NCBI GenBank assembly: GCA_902500775.1
Contig: CABVRZ010000039.1
Location: 1 to 46,454 of the forward strand
Direction of reading: 5' to 3'
DNA length: 46,454 bases
Source of the DNA: an uncultured Nitrospira sp.
Lineage (GTDB): Bacteria > Nitrospirota > Nitrospiria > Nitrospirales > Nitrospiraceae
In this document: piece by piece, positions 25,181-34,425 of the stretch
Numbering within the stretch: position 1 is the stretch's first letter
Layout of the letters: each line of letters opens with the position of its first letter
Notes under the pieces: generated by a model
The model's database searches: none
Seen by the model: the letters and a program-made list of their open reading frames with translations, nothing else
What the model was told of the DNA's origin: nothing
Program-made: the position numbers and the translations under genes

Positions 25181-26668
25181 ATGATGGAACATTCACGACT
25201 TCATCCCGGTGTAGATACCGGGTCTTCCAGCCGGAAGACAAGCATCACCGTTCCAGCGGATGCTGTGCTGCCACAACTCCCTCTGGTCTTGAACCCAGAA
25301 ACCATGAAGCGAAGGTTCCAGGATCACCTCTCAACCTCGTCCGATGAACAGTCACAGGCTGCGATCCGGGATTGTGAGATCATTCAGGTTCGATACAAGC
25401 CGGAATCATCCTGCATGGTGAGTTACCGCTTGGTGATTGAAAACAAGGCAACGGGGACAGCGGAAGAACAAATCCTCTGTGGCCGTGCCCTTCCAGAGGG
25501 ACGCTCACGATCACAGTGGGATACAGCCAGTGCTCGTGCTTTGGTTCAGCCTCGATTTGGTCCGCCGCTGGTCTATCTGCGGGACTTGGACATGGTCCTC
25601 TGGAGCTTTCCCAACGACCGAAAAATCCACAACCTTCCATCCGCGATTGAAGCCACTCACGGCACACCGGAATTTTTACCGAACTGGCTCGCGTCACACC
25701 TGGGGATAGAATGGCGCATCGGCAGCACAACGTCTCACATCATGCACTACGTTGGGGAGCACACCTGTACCGTCCGAACATCGATTGAGCTCGTTCACCC
25801 CTCTCAGAATGTCCGCCGAACTATCACGCTCTTCGCCAAGACCTATTACGATGGAGAAGGGGCACTCACGGATCGCGTGATGCGACAATTGTGGGAGAGC
25901 GAGGCCAGACGCAGCGGCCGGCTCAAGATGGCGCAACCCTTGGCGTATGACGAGCAATTGAAAACACTCTGGCAACTAGGCCTTCACGGCAACACACTTG
26001 AAGCCTCTAACACGGAGAGCCAGCGATTTTCTCACGTCCTCCGTGGAGCTGCCGCGACTGTAGCCGCGCTCCACTCGACGCCGCTCTCCCATATTCGACT
26101 CATCAACATGGCAGATCTGCTGGAGCAACTCGATCGAGTCACATCGATGCTGATTCACTGCAGACCGTCGTGCCAACCGATATTGGCTCCACTTGCCACC
26201 CGGTTAAAGGCTCAAGGTCAGCTGATTTCAGCCTCCCCTCTGGCAACCCTCCATGGTGATCTCCACCTGAAGAATCTTTTCCTGACGGATGGGGACGTCG
26301 CCTTGATTGATCTCGACAACGTCTGTGCGGGACCTCCCGGTCTCGATCTCGGCAGCTTTTTCGCAGGCCTTCACACGTGGGGCATGACGAACCACGTGCC
26401 GCCTTCACAGATCACGCGTCAAGCCCAGACTTTCCTGGCAACCTACAACCAACAAGCACCCTGGAAGTTAGAAGAATCGGTCGTGGCCTGGTTCACCGCC
26501 CTCACGCTTGTAATCGAACGTGCCCACCGATCTGTCACTCGCCTAAAGGACAGTCAGGCAGGAATGCTGACTCCGCTGCTGCATCTCGCAAACGCGATTT
26601 CCATGACCTACCCATTGGCCCCCACGAATGGCCGTTCGGTTCGGTCACGGAGGAAACGGCAATCATGA
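25181..26668 (+). CDS. APH-fold phosphotransferase-like protein 1
   Basis: The 495-aa protein carries the aminoglycoside/choline kinase-type catalytic loop H358-G-D360-LHLK-N365 and the Mg-binding D377 in ALIDLDN, so catalysis appears possible. Its N-terminal half contains two similar segments (VRYKPESSCMVSYRL near 65-80 and MHYVGEHTCTVRTSIEL near 187-203), as though the N-lobe were duplicated. The substrate is unknown, perhaps a sugar or the glycan. The gene starts three bases after the heparinase stop, and the next gene's ATG overlaps its stop. The first 15 bases around its start recur at the start of the second kinase-like gene (27339). Confidence 0.75.
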   Translation: MMEHSRLHPGVDTGSSSRKTSITVPADAVLPQLPLVLNPETMKRRFQDHLSTSSDEQSQAAIRDCEIIQVRYKPESSCMVSYRLVIENKATGTAEEQILCGRALPEGRSRSQWDTASARALVQPRFGPPLVYLRDLDMVLWSFPNDRKIHNLPSAIEATHGTPEFLPNWLASHLGIEWRIGSTTSHIMHYVGEHTCTVRTSIELVHPSQNVRRTITLFAKTYYDGEGALTDRVMRQLWESEARRSGRLKMAQPLAYDEQLKTLWQLGLHGNTLEASNTESQRFSHVLRGAAATVAALHSTPLSHIRLINMADLLEQLDRVTSMLIHCRPSCQPILAPLATRLKAQGQLISASPLATLHGDLHLKNLFLTDGDVALIDLDNVCAGPPGLDLGSFFAGLHTWGMTNHVPPSQITRQAQTFLATYNQQAPWKLEESVVAWFTALTLVIERAHRSVTRLKDSQAGMLTPLLHLANAISMTYPLAPTNGRSVRSRRKRQS

Positions 26669-27342
26669 TTGGTTGTGTATCGCCTCGCTCCACCATCGTC
26701 TATCTCGTCCGCCATGGAGAGAGCCTCTTGAACCGGGACAAACGTGTGTCCGGCCAATTCGACACGCCGCTTTCTCCGGAGGGAGTCCAACGCAGCCAGG
26801 CTTTGGCAGATCAGCTGCGAGAGGTCCGCTTAACGGCGATCTACACCAGCGCTCTAGAGCGGACGATTGAAACTGCCCGCCCGACCGCTGAGACTCATGG
26901 CTTACCGATTCGGAGCACCATCGCGTTGAACGAATTGCATTTTGGGGTGCTGGAAGGACGCTTTCGAGATGACCGAGATCCAGAAGCCAAGGTCTTATGG
27001 GAGGCACGCAAACGAGACAAACGACACTATCGCTTTCCAGAAGGAGAACGCTTCCTTGATCTGGCAGAACGGGTGACAGCGTCACTCAAGAATATTCTAG
27101 CCGACGAGGACGGCGGAACCATCCTGATTGTCGGACATCGGAATACAAACCGAGCCCTGTTTGGAATGTTGATGCGTCAACCGGAGGACCAGTGGCCGGA
27201 TGTCACGCTCAAAAGTCAGTATATCTATTGCCTCACAACCGACTCCCCGCCACTGCTGACCACAATGGCCATCAAGAGTAAACAGACAGGATTGTTGCCC
27301 ACAACTAGGACAGTGCAATCGAAGCCCCGACTGACACCATGA
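26665..27342 (+). CDS. Histidine phosphatase (phosphoglycerate-mutase-like)
   Basis: The ATG at 26665 overlaps the previous stop by four bases and has GGAGGAAA upstream. A longer frame from 26377 would lie within the previous gene and is rejected. The 225-aa protein has the catalytic RHGES (VYLVRHGESLLNRD), S-x-ERTIETARP, ELHFGVLEGR and a second His in IVGHRNTNRALF. All features of an active phosphatase are present. Placed between two kinase-like genes it probably removes a phosphate from a sugar phosphate or glycan intermediate. Confidence 0.86.
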   Translation: MIGCVSPRSTIVYLVRHGESLLNRDKRVSGQFDTPLSPEGVQRSQALADQLREVRLTAIYTSALERTIETARPTAETHGLPIRSTIALNELHFGVLEGRFRDDRDPEAKVLWEARKRDKRHYRFPEGERFLDLAERVTASLKNILADEDGGTILIVGHRNTNRALFGMLMRQPEDQWPDVTLKSQYIYCLTTDSPPLLTTMAIKSKQTGLLPTTRTVQSKPRLTP

Positions 27343-28760
27343 TGGAACATCGAAACATCGTGCATCCCGAACTCGACGTGCCCCGCGCGGCCTTCGCGCG
27401 ATTTACCAACACAGGGGCCATGGGAGCCCTCCTGTGGCGTCGGCTCGCTGCGGGCTTCGAGAGCCATGACCTCCCAACTGCCTGCGCCATCGTCTATGCG
27501 CGCTACAAACATTTGGAAGCGCAGTCCTGGCACAAATCTTCGCTGTCCATTTGTTACCGGCTCGATTTGGCCGGCCGTCGGGATGACCGACACGAGGCCC
27601 TCTTCTACGTCAAGGCCTATCTCGGCGGTCGCAGCCGGAACGAATGGGAGAAGTTGGCCGACTCGAGCCGCACCGGCCTAGGCTTGGGAACCTTTCCGAC
27701 TCACGTCCCGGAGCTGGACGCCATCGTCTGGAGGTTCCCACACGACCCTGTGCTCACGCATCTATCAGAGGTGATTGATGTCGAAAGGGTCAGGACTCAC
27801 CTACCCTGGGAGCTGTTGCCGAACAACGCGCCTGGACCAGGCGACCTCACGGATCTTACCAACAGAGTGGCTCATTACCTACCAGAGAAAAGCTGTACCA
27901 CACGCTACGACTTGCGCTGGCAAGAGGACAGCACCCCACACGAGCTTATCCTCTACGGCAAAACCTTCAAGGGCGAGGAGGGCAAGGAGATTTACGAGCG
28001 GATGGTGCACTTCTGGCGCACATCGCGCCAGGATCCCGGAAGCATCACGGTCGCTCAGCCGATCGCCTACAGGGAAACGGTCAAGACCATCTGGCAACGC
28101 GCCGCCAGCGGTGTCCCGTTGTCTTATGTCATCGACGAGAACAATTACGAATGCTATCTCGTCGCGGTGGCGACGGGCCTCGCGACGCTCCACAAGAGCC
28201 GCCTGGCCAGCTCTCGTACCGTGACCATCGATGATCATCTCGTCGAGTCTCGTAAGAAATCGCTCAAACTGGGGCAGGCCCTCCCCACGTTGACGAGACA
28301 GCTGGATGCCCTGCTCCGGAGCCTGGAGGGTGATGCACCCTCCGTCATTTCAGCTGACCACACGCTCATCCACGGAGATTGTCAGTTGGGCAACCTGCTG
28401 GCCCAAGATGACCGGGTGGTGTTCCTCGATTTCGACGACTGTGTGCAAGGGGATCCGACACGGGACGTGGCAACGTTCATCGTATATCTGCATTTCTACG
28501 ACTTCGCTCCGACAGTTCGGGACGCTATGAGTGAGGCCTTTCTCGCGTCATATCGGCGCGTGGTCGAGTGGGAGGTGTCGATTGAGCGTCTTTCTTGGCA
28601 TCTGCGCGTCCAGTTCCTCAACAGAGCCTATCGGTCTTACTTTCAACAAGCAGCCGGGACCGAACAGGAGGTCCTGCGAATCTTGGATCTGGCTAGGAAC
28701 GCCACGAGGCTCGCCTCGATCGCGACTCCGACAGCCCCATGGAGTCGAGACGTATGTTGA
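27339..28760 (+). CDS. APH-fold phosphotransferase-like protein 2
   Basis: The 473-aa protein has the catalytic loop H345-G-D347-CQLG-N352 and D364 in FLDFDD. N-terminal segments YARYKHLEAQSWHKSSLSIC, VWRFPHDP and CTTRYDLRW correspond to like segments of the other two kinase-like proteins. The start overlaps the phosphatase stop by four bases. Base composition from here through the next gene looks richer in G and C than in the neighbours. Substrate unknown. Confidence 0.75.
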   Translation: MMEHRNIVHPELDVPRAAFARFTNTGAMGALLWRRLAAGFESHDLPTACAIVYARYKHLEAQSWHKSSLSICYRLDLAGRRDDRHEALFYVKAYLGGRSRNEWEKLADSSRTGLGLGTFPTHVPELDAIVWRFPHDPVLTHLSEVIDVERVRTHLPWELLPNNAPGPGDLTDLTNRVAHYLPEKSCTTRYDLRWQEDSTPHELILYGKTFKGEEGKEIYERMVHFWRTSRQDPGSITVAQPIAYRETVKTIWQRAASGVPLSYVIDENNYECYLVAVATGLATLHKSRLASSRTVTIDDHLVESRKKSLKLGQALPTLTRQLDALLRSLEGDAPSVISADHTLIHGDCQLGNLLAQDDRVVFLDFDDCVQGDPTRDVATFIVYLHFYDFAPTVRDAMSEAFLASYRRVVEWEVSIERLSWHLRVQFLNRAYRSYFQQAAGTEQEVLRILDLARNATRLASIATPTAPWSRDVC

Positions 28761-29731
28761 AACAGGTCCATCTGATCAATCCAATGGGGAACGCATCGGG
28801 CGGCAGCGAGTGGCGAACCCTGAGACTGTGCAAAGAGCTCTCGAAGTACTGCGACGTCCATCTCTGGAGCTCCTCGAAGCCGAACCCTCGCTTCTCGGGC
28901 TACCCGATGCGCAGACTCAGCCTCTCGCGCTTGTCCTTTCCGATGACCGGCACCTTCATCATCGTCGGCGTCTATCACGAGCTTGGATCCTGGATTCACC
29001 TGGCTCGACCGACTCGCACCATTCTCATCTACAACACATCGCGACCCGACCTGCTCCGGGCCCGCCTGCAGACGCTGCAACGCTTCGGAAAGCCGAAGGC
29101 GGAAATCGTCTTCGCGGCACGGTGGCTCATGAATGCCTGCAGCCTCTCCGGACCTGTCGAGATGTCTCCCCTAGATCTGCAACAGTTCGCGCCGGACGAA
29201 TACGAGCGCGACGATAGACCGAACGGGCGTTTCACGATCGGCCGGCTGAGCAGGGACCACTCCAAGAAGCACCACCCCAACGATGCCGGGATCTATCGCC
29301 GCCTTGTCTCGGAAGGCGGCACGGTGAAGATCATGGGGGGCCGATGCCTGGCCGGCGAGCTCGACGACGTGCCCGAGATCACCCTGCTCCCGTCCGGCGC
29401 GCAGGAGCCAGACGTATTTCTGAAGAACCTGGATTGCTTCTTCTACCGCACGTCGGACAAGTACTTCGAGCCTAGCGGCAGAGTCGTCTCTGAGGCCATG
29501 GCCTGCGGGCTACCCGTCGTATGCCACAGGAGGGGCGGCTACAGCGAGTATATTGAGGACCGAGTCGACGGCTTCCTCTTCGACTCTGACGCGGAAGCCG
29601 TCGAGATCCTCCTGACCCTCAAAGCCGACCCGGCGCTGCGGAAGCGTGTGGGCCAGGCCGCAAGGAAGAAGCTGGAAGCGTCCCTCGCGCCGACAGTCCG
29701 GGACGAGTTTCTCCGATTTTATACGCGGTGA
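28754..29731 (+). CDS. GT4 family glycosyltransferase
   Basis: The ATG at 28754 is preferred (GGAG about 9 bases upstream). ATG 28739 would add five residues. The 325-aa protein has the GT4 C-terminal motif (EPSGRVVSEAMACGLPVVCH) and a short N-terminal lobe that opens with HLINPMGNASGGSEWRTLRL, a substrate-binding loop. Catalytic E residues are present in SGRVVSEAMA. It is shorter than typical GT4 (about 370 aa). It overlaps the previous gene by seven bases and is followed by the largest gap in the cluster (97 bases). Confidence 0.83.
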   Translation: MLKQVHLINPMGNASGGSEWRTLRLCKELSKYCDVHLWSSSKPNPRFSGYPMRRLSLSRLSFPMTGTFIIVGVYHELGSWIHLARPTRTILIYNTSRPDLLRARLQTLQRFGKPKAEIVFAARWLMNACSLSGPVEMSPLDLQQFAPDEYERDDRPNGRFTIGRLSRDHSKKHHPNDAGIYRRLVSEGGTVKIMGGRCLAGELDDVPEITLLPSGAQEPDVFLKNLDCFFYRTSDKYFEPSGRVVSEAMACGLPVVCHRRGGYSEYIEDRVDGFLFDSDAEAVEILLTLKADPALRKRVGQAARKKLEASLAPTVRDEFLRFYTR

Positions 29732-29828
29732 GGATCAACGCTTCGGTGTGAGAGGAGCAACGTGAGACAGTTACGCACGCAGTGCACTGACACGACGATC
29801 CGATGTGAGCGAGTGGGACGTTGATCAT

Positions 29829-30980
29829 ATGCGGATCATCTGTACAGCGAAAATAGCCGATGCCACAGCAGGCCATATCGACAGCATCATGGCCTACCCA
29901 GTTGGTCTGCAACGGCTCGGCCATGAGGTGTACGTGATGGAGCATGTGGGCCGTGGACGCTGTACAGACTCATCCAATCAACAAGTGCCTTTCGACCAGT
30001 GGGATGGCCGACGACATTTCGAAGCGGTGATGAAGACGTACGGGATGTGGCCACGCTGTTGCTTGATGTACAGGAACGGAGAGGCAACGCACGGCATGCC
30101 GTTCGTCGAAGCCGTCAAAGTTTCCAAGACCTGTGACCTCTTGATGACGAGAAGCGGCGAAATCCATAAGGCTCACGAAATTTTTTCGAATCCGAGATGT
30201 CGCCTCTACATCGACGGCAATCCCGGCAATACGCAGGTCTTTCTTCAACAACATGGCGGCGAGTACGAGGCGTTGGATCACTACGAGCACCTGTTCACCT
30301 TGGGTCTCAATATCGGTTCGGACACCTGTCGCATACCGACAGGAAACCGTCATTGGCATCCGGTGCTACGTCCCGTGGTTCTCCCACTGTGGCCGACTTG
30401 CTTCGATCATGCGAGCAAGCCATTCACGACGATCTCGAGTTGGAAGGGACGAACCACCTTCCAGTGGCAGGGGACGAACTCTGGTGAAAAGTCGGATAGT
30501 TGGCTCAAGCTCATCGAGCTTCCAAAGAGAACTGCACAGAAACTGGAAATCGCTCTGCGGATTGAACCCCGTGATGCAGTCGATGGTGAGATATTTCGAC
30601 AGAACGGTTGGCAACTGACAGACCCCAGGAGCCTTCGCACATTAGCAGATTACAGAAGCTATATCTCACACTCCCGCGCAGAGTTCAGCGTGGCGCATCA
30701 TCGCGTCGTCGAATTTTCAGTCGGCTGGTTCAGCGACCGAAGTGCGCTCTACTTAGCGTCTGGGAAACCAGTGCTTGTCCAAGCCAACGGTATTGAATCG
30801 CACCTACCCACAGGCAAGGGGTTGCTCACGTTCAGCACGATAGAAGAAGCCCTGGCAGGCATCGAGGACATCAACGGAGATTATCCGGGCCATTGTCGTG
30901 CGGCACGAGACATCGCGGAAACCTATTTCGATGCTGATCGCGTACTCACAAACATCCTGGCACACGCGGGGTATGGATGA
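29829..30980 (+). CDS. CgeB-like glycosyltransferase
   Basis: ATG 29829 is preferred over the GTG at 29805, as it begins with a conventional beta strand (MRIICTAKIADATAGH). The 383-aa protein has a GT-B C-lobe (YISHSRAEFSVAHHRVVEFS, WFSDRSALYLASGKPVLVQA) as in YkvP/CgeB-like glycosyltransferases. A GLQRLGHEVYVMEH segment is typical of the N-lobe. The family acts on glycans and protein glycans. It overlaps the next gene by four bases. Confidence 0.72.
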   Translation: MRIICTAKIADATAGHIDSIMAYPVGLQRLGHEVYVMEHVGRGRCTDSSNQQVPFDQWDGRRHFEAVMKTYGMWPRCCLMYRNGEATHGMPFVEAVKVSKTCDLLMTRSGEIHKAHEIFSNPRCRLYIDGNPGNTQVFLQQHGGEYEALDHYEHLFTLGLNIGSDTCRIPTGNRHWHPVLRPVVLPLWPTCFDHASKPFTTISSWKGRTTFQWQGTNSGEKSDSWLKLIELPKRTAQKLEIALRIEPRDAVDGEIFRQNGWQLTDPRSLRTLADYRSYISHSRAEFSVAHHRVVEFSVGWFSDRSALYLASGKPVLVQANGIESHLPTGKGLLTFSTIEEALAGIEDINGDYPGHCRAARDIAETYFDADRVLTNILAHAGYG

Positions 30981-32383
30981 TGTCGACCACCCACAGTTCA
31001 TTCAACATCGACGCGGTTTCCCAACCATCAGGCACCTCCGATTGGTCGACCCTGCGTCGAACCTTTCACGGGTTCACGACTCCGGCAAGTGCCTCTCACA
31101 TTCTTCAATCGTGCGTACCTGAATTGTCTGCTGGTTCCTTCGAGATCAGCAACTGCACGATCTTGGATGCAAGGCTCAAGACTTATCTCAAGCCCGCGAG
31201 CAGGATCAAATCCACACTGTCTGCCTGTTATCACATTCAGCTTAAGGGCCAGTCAGCTGGTCAGTCGTCCCAGCGCATCATCTACGTCAAGGTCTTTCTT
31301 GGCAACCGCAGTAGAGAGGCCTTTCACCTGTTCGTCCAGAAAGGAATGTCCCCCCCGGAGTTTCACAATTCGCCGATCCATATACCGGAGCACGATCTCA
31401 TCCTGTGGAGATTCCCCCACGACCCGGCCCTTCCTCACTTGCATCAACTCATCGATCTGACGGCCGTCGAACGGTACCTCCCGACAGAGGGTCTGAACCA
31501 GATCGGCATGAGTAGGACACCGCGAGTCTTAGAAAGCCATGTCGTGAACTATCGGCCAGAAGTTCGGTGTACCAATCGGTACGATCTCCATGATCCGATC
31601 CAAAACCGTACCTACCAACTGTTCGGCAAAACTTTTCACAATGGAGACGGGCGCTCCCTCAGTCGACGCTTGGACTACTTCTGGAACCAGTCCCTTGCCA
31701 ACTCGGATGCGATGGCTGTGGCACGCCCTCTGGGATATTCCGAACACACGCACACCGTCTGGCAACTTGGAGTCCTCGGTACACCGCTGCTTCAGATTCT
31801 CGACTCATCCAACTACGAGCATTACAGCAGGGCGATCTCGAAAGGGTTAGCATCGTTGCACACAAGTGATGTCGCTGGCTTACTCACACACTCGCCGGCG
31901 GACCATATTGCAGAGATTCAGAAGAAACTCGCGAAGCTCTCGGATGCTATTCCTCTCCTCTCCGGAAGATTGTACGCCTTGGGTGATGAACTTGAACGGA
32001 TCGCACCGCAACCCTCGGCGATCCCGTTTTGCCCCATCCACTGGGACTTTCATATTGAGCAACTGCTCGCCAGTCAGGAGCAAGTCATCTTCTGCGATCT
32101 CGACGAGCTCATCATCGGAGACCCGGTACAAGATCTTGCCAATTTCATGGTCGATCTGCATTTCCGACACATCGACAGGCCATTCATGCGCCTGATCTCT
32201 GCGGAACTCTATGACGCTTACCGACAACAGGTGAAATGGAGCGTCCCGATCGAGCGCTTGGCCTGGCATGCCCGTCTCCAGTTTATCAATAAGGCCTACC
32301 GACATTATCTGCGTTTCGCGCCAGGCTTCGAGGACACGGTCGAACGGATACTCCAGTCGGCCGAGAGAGGATTCAGTCTATGA
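30977..32383 (+). CDS. APH-fold phosphotransferase-like protein 3, variant loop
   Basis: The 468-aa protein has the same layout as the other two kinase-like proteins (ILDARLKTYLKPASRIKSTL, LWRFPHDP, VNYRPEVRCTNRYDL, LFGKTFHNGDG). Its catalytic loop is H355-W-D357-FHIE-Q362: the Asn that usually binds Mg is replaced by Gln, and HG by HW. D374 in FCDLDEL is kept. It may be less active, use another substrate, or be a pseudokinase. It overlaps its neighbours by four bases on both sides. Confidence 0.7.
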   Translation: MMSTTHSSFNIDAVSQPSGTSDWSTLRRTFHGFTTPASASHILQSCVPELSAGSFEISNCTILDARLKTYLKPASRIKSTLSACYHIQLKGQSAGQSSQRIIYVKVFLGNRSREAFHLFVQKGMSPPEFHNSPIHIPEHDLILWRFPHDPALPHLHQLIDLTAVERYLPTEGLNQIGMSRTPRVLESHVVNYRPEVRCTNRYDLHDPIQNRTYQLFGKTFHNGDGRSLSRRLDYFWNQSLANSDAMAVARPLGYSEHTHTVWQLGVLGTPLLQILDSSNYEHYSRAISKGLASLHTSDVAGLLTHSPADHIAEIQKKLAKLSDAIPLLSGRLYALGDELERIAPQPSAIPFCPIHWDFHIEQLLASQEQVIFCDLDELIIGDPVQDLANFMVDLHFRHIDRPFMRLISAELYDAYRQQVKWSVPIERLAWHARLQFINKAYRHYLRFAPGFEDTVERILQSAERGFSL

Positions 32384-34425
32384 AAGTCGAGCCCACGTAC
32401 AAAACGGATGGCACGGAGAAACCACGCATCCTCATCTATTGTCAGCACATCCTCGGGATGGGACACCTCATCCGAAGTATGGCTATCGCACGAGCCCTGA
32501 AGAATTGCACCGTTGTGTTCGTCAACGGAGGGGAATTGATTTCCGGTGTGGAGGTTCCAGCGTGGGTTACCGTCGTCAACTTGCCACCGATCACCTCTGA
32601 CAGTGAATTCCAGGGGCTGAACATCCACAGTGACAACAGCACCCTTGAACAGGTTCAACTCGCCAGAAAGAAGGTATTGTTTGAGCTCTTCGATCATGTT
32701 CATCCCGACGTCGTGATCATCGAGCTGTTCCCATTTGGGAGAAAACGGTTTGCGTTTGAACTCCTCCCATTGTTGGCCCATATCCGGCTTGCCGCTCCCT
32801 CAACACAAGTCGTCTGTAGCCTGCGGGATATCCTGGTCACCAAGCCTGATCAGACTCGCCACGAGGATTGGGTGGTCAGCCTCATGAACCGATACTTCGA
32901 CGTGCTGCTGATCCATTCAGATCCGACGTTCCAGACCTTGGACGAGACGTTTTCACGCTGCCGGGATCTCCAATGTGAGATTCAGTACACAGGTTTTGTG
33001 GCTCAAGACGAAGTCCCGTCAAGCGGCGCGCCAGTGACAGCCACTGATGGCGCAAGCGAGAAACTGCCGCTGGTCCTGGCAAGCGTGGGTGGCGGACGTG
33101 TGGGCTTTGAACTGCTCGACGGAGCCATTCGTGCCTCCTCGTTGCTGGCACCCACGCGTCCCCACCGCTTGCTGGTGTTCACCGGTCCATATATGCCCAC
33201 TCCGCAGTATGAGCAGCTCCAAAGTCTCGCGACCCAGGCCCCGCATATTGAAGTCCAGCACTTTACCCTTTCGTTCCAATCGCTCATGCATCAGGCCGCG
33301 CTCTCCATCTCCATGGCTGGCTACAACACCTGCATGAATCTTCTAAACACCGGCATACCAGCGCTCGTCTTGCCCTTTACCGGGCATAAGAACGATGAGC
33401 AAACAATCCGCGCGAAGAAGCTGGCACGTGAAGGAGTCCTCACCTTGTTGGATCCGGAAGACCTCGTTTCCGATCGACTTGCGGCGAAGATGGACGCGAT
33501 TCTGAGATCGACTCACACTCCTCCTCAGCACTCCATCAATACCGGCGGTGCCAGTAATACCGCCGTTACGATCGAACGGCTCGCCAGAAACACTGCCCGC
33601 CACTCTCCCGTGAGGAACAAGCGTCCCGTTTCACCAACCAGCCATGAATCAGAAGAATGGCTGTCCGACCTGAGACACTTCTTGACATCCAAACAGGCAG
33701 AAGGACAGGACCTCCATCTGTTCTTCCGGGACGATGATGTGGATGAGGAAGAAGACACGCTCGAGCAACTCTTAGATCTTGCCCTGGCTCATGGTGTGCC
33801 CATGAACCTTGAAATTGTTCCCGGACGGCTCACTCCCGCTGCAGTGGCCATCCTCAAGAATGTCCTTCGGGCTGATTCATCCCTCTTAAGCCTGAATCAG
33901 CATGGGTGGATCCATGCCAATCATGAATCTGAAGGGCGAAAGTGTGAGTTCGGCCCTGCACGGTCTCTCACGCAACAGCTCGATGACATCGCCCGAGGCA
34001 AGCTCGTCCTGCAATCGGCCTTCGAGGAGCGATTTTTCCCCGCCTTTACTCCACCGTGGAATCGATGCACCGCTGACACCTTTCAGATACTGGACGACCT
34101 CGGATTTCTGGTCCTGTCCAAAGATCGTGGGAAAGCTCCGATTGCCGATTACCGCTTCAGAGATATCTCTACGACCCTGGACATTTATCGATGGAAAGAA
34201 GGCGCCATCATGAAGCCTCCCGCCGAGATCGTTCGAGAGCTGATGAGGCAGATGCGTGAACTCCCGGTTGTCGGTCTGCTCCTGCATCATAAGGTGATGG
34301 ATGGTGCTGCCTTCATATTCCTGAATCAGCTGCTGCGCGAACTTACACGGTACCCGGTGGTACGGATCCATACATTCCAGAGTCTGCTGCAACTCCAGAT
34401 GGAACGATCAATGGTGCCACGATGA
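32380..34425 (+). CDS. Fusion of GT28-like glycosyltransferase and polysaccharide deacetylase
   Basis: The 681-aa protein has a MurG-like half (about 10-385) with the GHLIRSMAIARAL segment and the SMAGYNTCMNLLNTGIPALV donor lobe. A linker follows (about 390-430), then a NodB-type deacetylase half (about 440-675). The latter has the metal-binding D451-D-D453 in FFRDDDV, H508 and H512 in NQHGWIHANH, and FTPPWN. Both halves retain their motifs. This joins sugar transfer with removal of an N-acetyl group, suggesting an N-acetylated glycan unit made and then deacetylated at one site. The order GT then deacetylase on one chain, with no transmembrane segment, implies a cytoplasmic reaction. Confidence 0.83.
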   Translation: MKVEPTYKTDGTEKPRILIYCQHILGMGHLIRSMAIARALKNCTVVFVNGGELISGVEVPAWVTVVNLPPITSDSEFQGLNIHSDNSTLEQVQLARKKVLFELFDHVHPDVVIIELFPFGRKRFAFELLPLLAHIRLAAPSTQVVCSLRDILVTKPDQTRHEDWVVSLMNRYFDVLLIHSDPTFQTLDETFSRCRDLQCEIQYTGFVAQDEVPSSGAPVTATDGASEKLPLVLASVGGGRVGFELLDGAIRASSLLAPTRPHRLLVFTGPYMPTPQYEQLQSLATQAPHIEVQHFTLSFQSLMHQAALSISMAGYNTCMNLLNTGIPALVLPFTGHKNDEQTIRAKKLAREGVLTLLDPEDLVSDRLAAKMDAILRSTHTPPQHSINTGGASNTAVTIERLARNTARHSPVRNKRPVSPTSHESEEWLSDLRHFLTSKQAEGQDLHLFFRDDDVDEEEDTLEQLLDLALAHGVPMNLEIVPGRLTPAAVAILKNVLRADSSLLSLNQHGWIHANHESEGRKCEFGPARSLTQQLDDIARGKLVLQSAFEERFFPAFTPPWNRCTADTFQILDDLGFLVLSKDRGKAPIADYRFRDISTTLDIYRWKEGAIMKPPAEIVRELMRQMRELPVVGLLLHHKVMDGAAFIFLNQLLRELTRYPVVRIHTFQSLLQLQMERSMVPR

